NCBI GenBank assembly: GCA_947503835.1
Contig: CANNFM010000002.1
Coordinates: 310,001-374,000, forward strand
Reading direction: 5' to 3'
DNA length: 64,000 bases
From: an uncultured Aquimarina sp.
GTDB taxonomy: Bacteria > Bacteroidota > Bacteroidia > Flavobacteriales > Flavobacteriaceae
A program made the translations under genes and the position numbers. Shown here one piece after another: positions 9,424 through 17,761 of this stretch. The notes under the pieces were generated by a model that saw nothing but the letters and a program-made list of their open reading frames with translations, was not told the origin of the DNA and did not search any database. The first letter of the stretch is position 1, and every line of letters starts with the position of its first letter.

Positions 9424-10374
9424 ATGAAAAAACTACTTAAAAAAAGTATTTTATATGGTTTTCTTCTGATCATCTCATTAGAAATTCTGGTAAGAGTATT
9501 TTATTTAGGAAAAGATAACCCAACCCGTTACCTGGATCAATATGAGGTAGAAAAATGGAAGCCTAATCAACAGGGGTTTTCTGTAACTGGAAACCGAAGA
9601 CAGAATTTTTCTGAATACAAAATTAATAGTTCTGGTTTTAATTCGTACCGAGAGTTTACACCGACTAAAGATAAGGTTGAGATTGCAATAGTAGGAGACT
9701 CTTTTATTGAAGGCTTTCATCAAGATTATTTCAATTCTATAGGAAAAAAAGTGGAAGGCTTACTACCCGAAACAGAAGCTTACGAATATGGCTATGCCGG
9801 ATATGATATGGCCGATCAATTACATCTTATTTATAAGTATAAAGAGCAGTTTGATGCAATAGATCATGTGGTAATCTACATACGATTTTCTGATGATTTA
9901 ATGCGTAACACATATACTATTGTTAAAGACAGATTAGCATTAGAATCACCTATCAACAAGGCGCTAAAAAAAAGTAAATTATTAGTATACACTAAAAGTA
10001 TAGGGGTATTTACTCCTATAAAACAGCTAATCTCAAAGATCAGAGGTTTTGTAAAAGGAAAGACTCCCAAAAAGAAAACCAGCCGTCTAAATGAAGTAAA
10101 TCAGGAAAAAGATAATGAGTATATCGATAATTTTAAAAGTCTTACCTCTACCTATGGTTATGACAAAAATCGCTTTGTTTTACTTCTTGATGCTAAGACC
10201 ACAAGCCCAATCTTTATCTCTTATCTAAAAGAGAATCATTTTGATTATATTGATTTTTCTGAAGCATTCGAAACCTCTGACCAAGCCACAACTCTAATTT
10301 ATGATCAACATTGGAATAATCACGGCAGAGATATAATAGCCACCTTAATTTCGAACTATCTAAGGGATAAATAG
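9424..10374 (+). CDS. SGNH/AlgJ-like membrane-anchored acyl-transfer partner 1
   Basis: Probably the periplasmic partner of the MBOAT encoded 11 bp upstream, moving the acyl group on to the glycan. The 316-residue protein starts with one N-terminal membrane helix (about 8-27), giving a type II anchor. SGNH block I is VGDSFIEG with Ser93, and block V is DQHWNNHG with Asp294 and His296. These are the expected catalytic residues and follow the DxHWN form seen in AlgJ/AlgX proteins. Identity as a hydrolase or a transferase cannot be separated by sequence. The stop at 10374 lies 19 bp from the convergent FemAB-like gene. Confidence 0.82.
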   Translation: MKKLLKKSILYGFLLIISLEILVRVFYLGKDNPTRYLDQYEVEKWKPNQQGFSVTGNRRQNFSEYKINSSGFNSYREFTPTKDKVEIAIVGDSFIEGFHQDYFNSIGKKVEGLLPETEAYEYGYAGYDMADQLHLIYKYKEQFDAIDHVVIYIRFSDDLMRNTYTIVKDRLALESPINKALKKSKLLVYTKSIGVFTPIKQLISKIRGFVKGKTPKKKTSRLNEVNQEKDNEYIDNFKSLTSTYGYDKNRFVLLLDAKTTSPIFISYLKENHFDYIDFSEAFETSDQATTLIYDQHWNNHGRDIIATLISNYLRDK

Positions 10375-10393
10375 ATTGTTTTGTTCTGGTCGT

Positions 10394-11431
10394 TTATTTA
10401 GCCCTATATAATGGAAAAAAGTCTGTATCCGTATCCAAGTTGGTATATTCGTTTGTGAGTTGATCATACACTTCTTTATTCACAATATATTTCCATACTT
10501 TAAAATCTCTATAATCCTTAGAGAAAGAAGACTTAAACCTGAATAAAGAATCCTCTGACCCGCCAAGGCCACCCCCAAGATTAAAATACTTATACTTCTC
10601 TGCAGTACCATTGATTCTCATTTCATCAATTAAAATCCGAATCGGTGTAAGATATAAATAATCATCTCGGGTACCAGAAATATGATATTGTATAATATTA
10701 TTGGTTTTTACCATCATAGCAGCAGAAATAATCTCATTGGTTTCATTATAGGTAGCCAACAACACATCGGTTTTAAAATCACTACTATTAATGAAGTAAT
10801 TGAAATAGTCTTCGGTAAAATAATAATTCTTTTTTGCTTGTACTCTATCCATATTTTCGTAATAGAGCTTCATAAAAGTAGCAATATCCTCTTTTGAATT
10901 ACTTAATCTAACAGAACATAATTTTCTACCTTTATTAATGTATCTTTTGGTAGTTTTAGAGAAAATACTTCGTTGTACATCTAAATCTTGAGTTAGATCT
11001 ATATTTACAATTTTACCAAGCTGAACCAAATCACCTAATCCCTTTAAAACAACTTCTTGATTTTTGATAAAAGGATTTAATCTCGAGAATACCGAAATTA
11101 CTTTTTTCTCATGAAAAAATTGATTGAGTTGGTTTGTAAAATCGAGGTTATTAAATGAAGAGTTTACATTGTTATATAAAGGCCCTGCATAACCATAAAC
11201 AGAGGTAACATCATAATAATCTGTATCAAAAATCTTTCTTAACAACAACGGTAGCCCAACAAGATTACCATTATCTTCATACTTAATGAGTATTGGTTTT
11301 TCATCTGGTGCTTTAGAAAGGTGGTGGTAATCGTAGGTATGGTAAAAATCATAATATTTAACCTTGTTCAATAGATTTTGCCACTCTACTTTTTCTTCAA
11401 TAATTTCAATATTTAAGACAGGCGAACTCAT
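10394..11431 (-). CDS. FemAB-like GNAT (aminoacyl/acyl transferase family)
   Basis: Member of the FemABX/GNAT fold family related to enzymes that add amino acids from aminoacyl-tRNA to cell-wall precursors. The 345-residue protein contains TTKRYINKGRKL (basic FemAB-type motif), FNLGGGLGGSEDSLFRFK (C-terminal GNAT motif) and the ending FFPLYR. It is clearly paralogous to the C-terminal half of the next gene, sharing YGYxGPL, the LGGGxG...LxxxK block and the FPLYR ending. It lies 3 bp from that gene, so this is a tandem duplication in one operon. A role in attaching an amino acid or other acyl group to an amino sugar is inferred; the substrate is unknown. Confidence 0.75.
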   Translation of the reverse strand: MSSPVLNIEIIEEKVEWQNLLNKVKYYDFYHTYDYHHLSKAPDEKPILIKYEDNGNLVGLPLLLRKIFDTDYYDVTSVYGYAGPLYNNVNSSFNNLDFTNQLNQFFHEKKVISVFSRLNPFIKNQEVVLKGLGDLVQLGKIVNIDLTQDLDVQRSIFSKTTKRYINKGRKLCSVRLSNSKEDIATFMKLYYENMDRVQAKKNYYFTEDYFNYFINSSDFKTDVLLATYNETNEIISAAMMVKTNNIIQYHISGTRDDYLYLTPIRILIDEMRINGTAEKYKYFNLGGGLGGSEDSLFRFKSSFSKDYRDFKVWKYIVNKEVYDQLTNEYTNLDTDTDFFPLYRAK

Positions 11432-11434
11432 ACT

Positions 11435-13180
11435 TTATTCATTTTGTCTATATAATGGAAAATAACTATTTCTAATATCATCTGGATCAAGCACGTCTTT
11501 TACCTCTCTTCTTAAACTAAGATCATTGTATATTTCATGATTTATTATTTTTCTTCCCGTGTAATACACAACATCTTCTTCTTCAGGAAAAAACGCTTTT
11601 TTATATTTATACAGGCCATCCCCATCTTCTCTTCCTCCTCCTAACACATAGTATTTATACTCGTTCTCTCGTGCCCATTTCATCATTTCAATTTTCAGAA
11701 AATCATTGGGTCTGGTATAAAAGTAATCTGACAATGTACCTCCAAGATAAGAATATAGTGTATCCTTGTCCTTTAATATTAATTCTGTCGAAATAGGAGT
11801 AGATTCCTTATACACAATTGCAATAATTGCGCTATTTGGGTTTTCTGAAATAAAGTTTGTAAAATAATCTATGTAGAAAAAATATTGATCATGCGCATTG
11901 ATACGTTGCATGGTTTGTATGTATATATCATAAAAATCTTTAATCACCTCTAATGATATCGGAGCTTCAAATATTTCTATTTGAAGGCCTTCTTGCTCTG
12001 CTTTTCTATAATTGTTTCTAACTTTTGGCTTAAAGTTATTCCATTGTTGCTCTTCATCTAGAATTACCCCTTTTACGTTTTTAAGGCTTGGAATCAATTC
12101 TCCTGAATATTCATTATAATTATTTGTAAGACTAAATCGAATAAATTCACTAACAATATTCCTTTTATGATACCATTGATCTACTTCTTTCCAGAACAGT
12201 TGTATTAGTTGTAGACTAACTTCTTCCTTATCAAACAAAGGTCCGCTATACCCATAGGGCGATATTACATCTCTGTATGCAGTTTGTTTTCCATCAATTA
12301 AAATATCCCTCTCATAAAAAGGCATTATTACAACAGGTTTGTCATTCTTTTTTAATACAAAATAACATAATTGATGCATATTCATATCCGATGTTCCCAA
12401 CAACTCCGTTTTATAAAATGGATTAGAAATGTTTAATGTATTAATCATTTCTTTGTATTTTTCTAAATCCTCTTCACCTTCAATCATGTACGTTTCAAAT
12501 CTAGTATTTGTACATGTGTTGTTAAAATAGTTTTCTCCCATTTCTCTTTTTCTGATAATTTTTGCAGGCACTCCATAAGCAATATTATAATCACAAATAT
12601 CTTGTGTTACAACCGCTCCTGCCCCAATAACTGTATGTTCTCCAATAGATAAATTCTGAATTACAGAAGCCCCTATTGATATTGCAGAGAGTTCTCCTAT
12701 TATTACCGCTCCTCCGATAGTAGCACTTGGTGCTAAGCTTGAAAAATTTTTCATGACACTATCATGTCCTAAATTCGAATTGGTGTTAATAATACAAAAG
12801 TCCCCAACTTTTGCATCTGCATTTATTTTGCCCGAGTTAAGCACTACTGTTCCTTTTCCTATTGACGCATATTTACTAACAACAGCAGAAGGATGAATCA
12901 CAGTAACAAACTCAAAATCACGAGCTAATTTTTTAATTTTAGTATACATCATAAATCGTAACCAGTTATCACCAATTGCAATAACACATTTTGTTACTCC
13001 TTTCTTCAATAAATCGGGTATAATCTCTTCAGTTCCTAAAACCTCGTAACCCAGAACCTTTTCCCCTTTAGTTTTAAAGGAATCGACAAAACCATAAATT
13101 TCATATATACCCATAAGCTCTAAAGTATCTGCTACTACCTTAGCATGACCCGAAGCACCTACAATCAAAATTTTATCCAT
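11435..13180 (-). CDS. Fusion: PglD/NeuD-like sugar N-acetyltransferase plus FemAB-like GNAT domain
   Basis: The 581-residue protein has two parts. Residues 1-212 are a complete PglD/NeuD-type acetyltransferase: N-terminal Rossmann part (ILIVGASGHAKVVAD at 4-18), then left-handed beta-helix hexapeptide repeats (about 95-205). The candidate catalytic His139 lies in INTNSNLGHDS, and the typical end is YGVPAKIIRKRE. Residues about 225-581 are a full FemAB-like GNAT domain (VRNNYRKAEQEGL, VLGGGREDGDGLYKYK, YFPLYRQNE), paralogous to the gene at 10394-11431. The reading frame runs through without a break. The first part fits acetylation of the UDP-4-amino sugar made by the PglF- and PglE-like enzymes. 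The second suggests a further acyl or aminoacyl transfer to the same pathway; this is inference. Confidence 0.88.
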   Translation of the reverse strand: MDKILIVGASGHAKVVADTLELMGIYEIYGFVDSFKTKGEKVLGYEVLGTEEIIPDLLKKGVTKCVIAIGDNWLRFMMYTKIKKLARDFEFVTVIHPSAVVSKYASIGKGTVVLNSGKINADAKVGDFCIINTNSNLGHDSVMKNFSSLAPSATIGGAVIIGELSAISIGASVIQNLSIGEHTVIGAGAVVTQDICDYNIAYGVPAKIIRKREMGENYFNNTCTNTRFETYMIEGEEDLEKYKEMINTLNISNPFYKTELLGTSDMNMHQLCYFVLKKNDKPVVIMPFYERDILIDGKQTAYRDVISPYGYSGPLFDKEEVSLQLIQLFWKEVDQWYHKRNIVSEFIRFSLTNNYNEYSGELIPSLKNVKGVILDEEQQWNNFKPKVRNNYRKAEQEGLQIEIFEAPISLEVIKDFYDIYIQTMQRINAHDQYFFYIDYFTNFISENPNSAIIAIVYKESTPISTELILKDKDTLYSYLGGTLSDYFYTRPNDFLKIEMMKWARENEYKYYVLGGGREDGDGLYKYKKAFFPEEEDVVYYTGRKIINHEIYNDLSLRREVKDVLDPDDIRNSYFPLYRQNE

Positions 13181-13261
13181 CCATTTTTTTAATAATACTT
13201 ATCACTAAAAAAGTAACTTACACTAAGTTCTAAAACTCTTTATTTCGCAATATCCAAAAAA

Positions 13262-14494
13262 TCATTCAAAACTAACTCTTTGCCTAGCAGATTTACCTAT
13301 AATTACAAATGATTTTATATCATGTACATATTGAAAAATTTCAATATCTTTTATATGCTCTGAATATGAATATAAGAAATCGTATGTGATTCTATTTAAA
13401 TAATCAAACTTTTTAGACTCAAAAGATATCTTAATAAATTCTTGACCATTTAGAGTTTCATTAAACTCGGTAACATTATAATTTTTCGCCTTACTTTTTC
13501 CTTTCTTTTTTATGAAAAATAAAAGTTTGCTTTTTATCGTTCCAATATTTCTTTCTCTTAGATTGTTTTTAAGTTTAAAATACAATGACATGATCGACGC
13601 AAGCAAAGTGGCAATCCATGAACTGTTATCATATAATATACGATAAGAAAAATAATACTCTCTATCACTCCATTGTGTCTTATATCCAAATTTACCTTTC
13701 GAAAAATCAAAAATATCAAGCTTATTATCGATTGCCCATTCAAGAAGTTTATGAATTATAGTAAAGCCCAAATAGAACTTAGAATAATCTGTATCATATG
13801 CCATTATTGCTCCTATTGCAATTTGATCCATATGATAATTAATTGACCCTGCAATGGGCTTATCTCCGTCATAAATAACATATATCGAAGCCTTTTCCTG
13901 TAAAATCATATCATAAATCACATCATAATAAAATGCCCATTCTTTTGGATCTAAATTATTATTATGAACATGAATATCTGAAAATCTTTTTTCTAATAGT
14001 TCTTTAAACCTATTAAATATTAGATCATACGTTTCTCTTGAGATATCTCCAAAATAAAGCGTATAGGTAATATCAAAACTAGACTCAAGCTTACGTTTAT
14101 ATTTATTTATCTTAGCAAGACTACTTTTTCCAAATCTGCTTTTTTTGTACTCTGTTATATCTGAATATTTAGATATATCAACCAGATAACCAGGATATTG
14201 TGTACTATCAATTGTTTTTAAAGAAGGAAATGTGTGAGTAACATCTGTCTCAAAATAATCAGGAATATCATAAAGCAAAAACACTTTATTTTTAAAATCT
14301 TTCCCTTTATCAGATAAGTTGTATGATATCCCTTTCGTAAGATTTTTGCCCACATTAACATAAACCGGAAAAAAAGATTTCTTTACAAATGAAATGTTGT
14401 TTATAAAATCGAATCTTCTTTCTGGTCTTGATGTATTGAAATGCTTAATCCACTTATCGGTAAAAACCGGTAAGGTAAAAGGATTATTATTCAT
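13262..14494 (-). CDS. CelD/FemAB-like GNAT family protein
   Basis: A 410-residue protein with a GNAT-like C-terminal region: PIAGSINYHMDQIAIGA near 215-231, then TIIHKLLEWAIDNKLDIFDFSKGKFGYK in two adjacent pieces near 250-280. This resembles the acyltransferase domain of the CelD/BcsL class found in exopolysaccharide loci. A basic SRFGKSSLAKINKYKRKL segment lies near 138-155. The C-terminal 100 residues are less conserved and basic. No signal peptide or membrane helix is seen. It is the third GNAT/FemAB-type gene in a row and lies 81 bp upstream of the fusion gene, so it is probably in the same operon. The donor and acceptor are unknown. Confidence 0.68.
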   Translation of the reverse strand: MNNNPFTLPVFTDKWIKHFNTSRPERRFDFINNISFVKKSFFPVYVNVGKNLTKGISYNLSDKGKDFKNKVFLLYDIPDYFETDVTHTFPSLKTIDSTQYPGYLVDISKYSDITEYKKSRFGKSSLAKINKYKRKLESSFDITYTLYFGDISRETYDLIFNRFKELLEKRFSDIHVHNNNLDPKEWAFYYDVIYDMILQEKASIYVIYDGDKPIAGSINYHMDQIAIGAIMAYDTDYSKFYLGFTIIHKLLEWAIDNKLDIFDFSKGKFGYKTQWSDREYYFSYRILYDNSSWIATLLASIMSLYFKLKNNLRERNIGTIKSKLLFFIKKKGKSKAKNYNVTEFNETLNGQEFIKISFESKKFDYLNRITYDFLYSYSEHIKDIEIFQYVHDIKSFVIIGKSARQRVSFE

Positions 14495-14566
14495 AATTTT
14501 AAAGTATTTTTTTTCTATAAATCTATGTTTCGGGGTTACTAATTGTCTTTACGTATTATCTATAAA

Positions 14567-15178
14567 TTATTCATTATCTCCACCTGTAAATACAGGCATA
14601 TTTAGATTATCATCGCTATTAACTCCTTCTTTTAATACTACTTTTTTGATGGTTTTAACAACAATCTTCATATCCAAAAGAAATGATAGATTATCTACAT
14701 ACCAAGTATCGTATTCAAATTTCTGTTTCCAACTAATCGTATTTCTACCATTTACTTGTGCCCAACCGGTGATACCAGGTTTAACATTATGTCTTCGTCG
14801 TTGCCAATCTTTATACAAAGGTAAATATTGTTCTAATAATGGCCTTGGGCCAATAACACTCATATCGCCCTTTAATACATTAAACAATTGAGGGATTTCA
14901 TCGAGAGAATATTTTCTTACAAAAGCTCCTATTCTTGTGATTCTATCCTCATAAGGCAACAATTCTCCATGCTCATCCTTCTTATCATTCATTGTTTTTA
15001 ATTTAATTATTTTAAATAGCTTTTCTCCTTTTCCTGGTCTGGATTGAAAGAAAAATGGCTTCCCATTATTTGAAAACAATAAAACTATGATGACAATTAT
15101 CAATATTGGAGATAAAAGTATAAGCCCGACTAAAGCTGCAAAGAAATCAAAACAACGTTTTAAAAACAGTGTGTACAT
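14567..15178 (-). CDS. PglC-like monotopic phosphoglycosyl transferase 1
   Basis: Initiating transferase that places a phospho-sugar, probably the bacillosamine-type residue, on undecaprenyl phosphate. It has 203 residues, the size of the minimal PglC class without the extra membrane region of WbaP. One reentrant N-terminal hydrophobic helix (about 14-36) is followed by RPGKGEKLFKIIKLKTMND, the catalytic pair Asp93-Glu94 in SLDEIPQ, VIGPRPLLEQY, and PGITGWAQVNGRN. The pair falls at the same residue numbers as reported for Campylobacter PglC. It lies between the GNAT genes and the formyltransferase-like gene, all minus strand. A paralogue is encoded at 17.8-18.4 kb. Confidence 0.93.
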   Translation of the reverse strand: MYTLFLKRCFDFFAALVGLILLSPILIIVIIVLLFSNNGKPFFFQSRPGKGEKLFKIIKLKTMNDKKDEHGELLPYEDRITRIGAFVRKYSLDEIPQLFNVLKGDMSVIGPRPLLEQYLPLYKDWQRRRHNVKPGITGWAQVNGRNTISWKQKFEYDTWYVDNLSFLLDMKIVVKTIKKVVLKEGVNSDDNLNMPVFTGGDNE

Positions 15179-15246
15179 AAGAAATTCTGATCAAGTATTT
15201 TGGTTTTATTTTTTTGGTTTGGTGTGTTGCTGTTATCCGAAATTAA

Positions 15247-15840
15247 TCAGATGATATTATTTTCAATTTTTTTAATTGTTTTTGAAATTACCTTCTTTCC
15301 TTTTTTGGCAAATTTTGGATACAATGTCTCAAAAGTATCATCCTTTTTAATCTTAATCGGTTCTTGACAAAGAATAATGCCCTCATCCAGTTTATCATCA
15401 ATAATATGGGTTGTTATCCCTGTTATTTTAACACCATAATCCAATGCATCCTGAATAGCCGTTTGAGTACCTAAAAAACTGGGGAAAAGTGAGGGATGAA
15501 CATTAAGTATTCTGTTAGGAAAAGCAGCTAACATTTCATCCTTTATAAGGTACTTATAAGCGAGCATAAAGATATAATCAATATTTCTTTTTTTTAGTTC
15601 TTCGATAAGTTTTTTTTGATACGAAATTAAATTCGGGAAATCCTTTTTTACGAGTCGTATGGTTTCGACACCTATTTCTTTAGCTTTTTCTGCTGCTCCA
15701 CAAGGTTCTTGTTCATAAATTAATACCGCAATATTACTTTGTTTAAATTTACCTTTTTCAAAAGCTTCTATAGTATTGAGCGCACTGCGGCCCCAACCAG
15801 ATACTAAAATTGCCCAATTAATTTTGGTAGTACTATTCAT
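15247..15840 (-). CDS. PurN-like formyltransferase, possibly sugar N-formyltransferase
   Basis: A 197-residue protein of the formyltransferase fold, the size of GAR transformylase. The catalytic triad known from PurN is intact: Asn113 and His115 in ILNVHPSLFPSFLG, and Asp152 in DDKLDEGII. The N-terminal ILVSGWGRSALNT replaces the usual PurN VLISGxGSN phosphate-binding turn. The gene sits in the glycan locus between a phosphoglycosyl transferase and a carbamoyltransferase, away from any purine genes. I therefore infer that it N-formylates an amino sugar, with 10-formyl-tetrahydrofolate as donor. A displaced purine-pathway enzyme is the alternative and cannot be excluded from this window. Confidence 0.72.
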   Translation of the reverse strand: MNSTTKINWAILVSGWGRSALNTIEAFEKGKFKQSNIAVLIYEQEPCGAAEKAKEIGVETIRLVKKDFPNLISYQKKLIEELKKRNIDYIFMLAYKYLIKDEMLAAFPNRILNVHPSLFPSFLGTQTAIQDALDYGVKITGITTHIIDDKLDEGIILCQEPIKIKKDDTFETLYPKFAKKGKKVISKTIKKIENNII

Positions 15841-16061
15841 TTATTTCTTATTCTTTATAACACTATTGATATGTATACCTCGGTAACACTTTCAAAATGA
15901 AAATTAAAATACAATATTACCTTAAAATTATGGCTTTTATATATATATTTACGGCTTTTAAAATTCATCTTTTCAAAAAGTGAAATTAAAAAACTCCCCC
16001 AGTATTAGTACATCATAAAAAAACTTAGCGTCAATATAATCGATCAAGAAATAAACAAATA

Positions 16062-17753
16062 ATGGTAATATTAGGGTTAAACTACTACTTTCATGATTCT
16101 ACAGCTTGTATAGTTGTCGATGGTAAATTAATAGCTGCAATAGAAGAAGAACGTCTTAATCGGGATAAACATACAAGAGTTTTTCCTCAGATGGCAATAG
16201 ATCGCTGTCTCAAAATTGCAAAACTGGATTATAATGATATAGATCATATTGCAATATCTATTAAACCTTCTCATAATCTGGGTAAAAAGCTATTTCATTG
16301 TGCAAAGAACCTTAAAAGTTTTAAACCTTTTATTAATCACGAATTTGTTCATGCCTACAATAAGCAAAAAGGGTTCTGGAACTGGTTTAAATATCATTGG
16401 AACAGTAAGAAAGAAGGACCACAAGTTCATCTAATTCCTCATCATTATAGTCATGCACCAGGTTCATTTTATGTATCTCCGTACGAAGAAGCGGCTTTAC
16501 TGGGTATAGATGGCTCTGGAGAATGGGCAACAAGCTGGTTGGGATACGGAAAAGGAAACGATGTTAAATGTCTAAATCAAAGTTTTTTCCCACACTCATT
16601 GGGATCTTTTTACGAGGCTGTTACTCAATTCTGTGGTTTTAGAACGAGTTATGACGAAGGAAAAACAATGGGACTGGCCCCTATGGGTGATCCAAGTGTT
16701 TTTAAAGACGAAGTAGAGAAAATTATTACTGTAGATAAAAACGGACAATTACATTTTGATCTAAGCTATTTCAACTATCAAAATATGAGTTGGAGACGAT
16801 GCTCTCCAAAGTTTTTCAAGGTTTTTGGTGAACCTCGTAAAAATGGAGAAGATTTCCAAAAACATCATATGGATGTCGCAGCAGCTTTTCAGAGGGTTTT
16901 AGAAGATAAAGTTCTTGAGATTTGTGATGTTTTACACGAAAAGACCAAAGCAGACTATCTGGTTATTTCTGGTGGAGTTTCGCTAAACAGTGTAATGAAT
17001 GGCCGAATAGTAAGAGAAAGTAAGTTTAAAGATGTCTATGTAATGCCAGCCGCCGGAGATAATGGCACTGCACTTGGAGCTGCATATTACCTTTACAACG
17101 GAATTTTAAATAAACCAAGAAATTTTGTTCATCTAGATCCTTATGTAGGAACAAGTTATACCAACGAGGAAATCGAAAAAGTATTAAAAGGTGCAAAACT
17201 ACCGTATGAATATCACGAAGATATTTGTGAAAAAGCCGCGTCTCTACTAGAGCAGGGCAAAATAATAGGATGGTTTCAAGGCACTATGGAAATTGGACCT
17301 CGAGCACTGGGCAGTCGAAGCATTCTTGCAAACCCGGCGTTTCCCGATATGAAAGATAAGATCAATGCCGAAGTGAAATTTAGAGAAGCATACAGACCTT
17401 TTGCTCCTTCTGCAATTGTTGAGGCCAAAGATGAGTTTTTTGATCTCGAAGTAGAAGCTCCTTTTATGCTGAAGGTATGTAACGTACTTGAAGACAAACA
17501 AAAAATAATCCCTGCAGTTACCCATGTAGATGGTAGTGCAAGATTACAAACCGTAGGAAAAGATCTTCACCCAAGATATTATAATGTCATTAAAAATTTA
17601 GGCGACAAAACTGGTGTTCCGGTTGTTCTAAATACGAGTTTCAACATACAAGGTGAACCGGTTGTAGAATCCCCTAAAGATGCCATTAGATGTTTCTTCT
17701 CTACAGGTTTAGACGGATTGGTAATTGGTAATTATGTACTAATGAAAAACTAA
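16062..17753 (+). CDS. NodU/CmcH-type O-carbamoyltransferase
   Basis: Transfers carbamoyl from carbamoyl phosphate, through carbamoyl-AMP, to a sugar hydroxyl. The 563-residue protein has both family domains. The N-terminal domain starts ILGLNYYFHDSTACIV and carries the metal-binding histidines in PHHYSHA (His127, His128, His131), followed by LGIDGSGEW. The second part has ISGGVSLNSVMNGR and the nucleotide-binding GWFQGTMEIGPRALGSRS. The C-terminal domain includes YRPFAPS and NIQGEPVVESP. It is a single plus-strand gene with its own leader, containing a CCCCC run at 15996-16000. It runs convergent to a phosphoglycosyl transferase 8 bp downstream. It probably carbamoylates a residue of the locus glycan. 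Confidence 0.93.
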   Translation: MVILGLNYYFHDSTACIVVDGKLIAAIEEERLNRDKHTRVFPQMAIDRCLKIAKLDYNDIDHIAISIKPSHNLGKKLFHCAKNLKSFKPFINHEFVHAYNKQKGFWNWFKYHWNSKKEGPQVHLIPHHYSHAPGSFYVSPYEEAALLGIDGSGEWATSWLGYGKGNDVKCLNQSFFPHSLGSFYEAVTQFCGFRTSYDEGKTMGLAPMGDPSVFKDEVEKIITVDKNGQLHFDLSYFNYQNMSWRRCSPKFFKVFGEPRKNGEDFQKHHMDVAAAFQRVLEDKVLEICDVLHEKTKADYLVISGGVSLNSVMNGRIVRESKFKDVYVMPAAGDNGTALGAAYYLYNGILNKPRNFVHLDPYVGTSYTNEEIEKVLKGAKLPYEYHEDICEKAASLLEQGKIIGWFQGTMEIGPRALGSRSILANPAFPDMKDKINAEVKFREAYRPFAPSAIVEAKDEFFDLEVEAPFMLKVCNVLEDKQKIIPAVTHVDGSARLQTVGKDLHPRYYNVIKNLGDKTGVPVVLNTSFNIQGEPVVESPKDAIRCFFSTGLDGLVIGNYVLMKN

Positions 17754-17761
17754 AAAGATTC

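Noticed and set aside
10001..10016. A fourth GGGG-N6-CCCC-like site, AGGGGTATTTACTCCT
   Set aside because: It differs by one base from copy 1 but lies inside the SGNH partner 1 coding sequence, so it is more likely chance; kept out of the operator set.
14567..15178. N-glycosylation (Pgl) system as the target of the bacillosamine genes
   Set aside because: No PglB-type oligosaccharyltransferase is present, while Wza, Wzc, Wzx and an EpsG-like polymerase are, so a secreted polysaccharide is the better reading.
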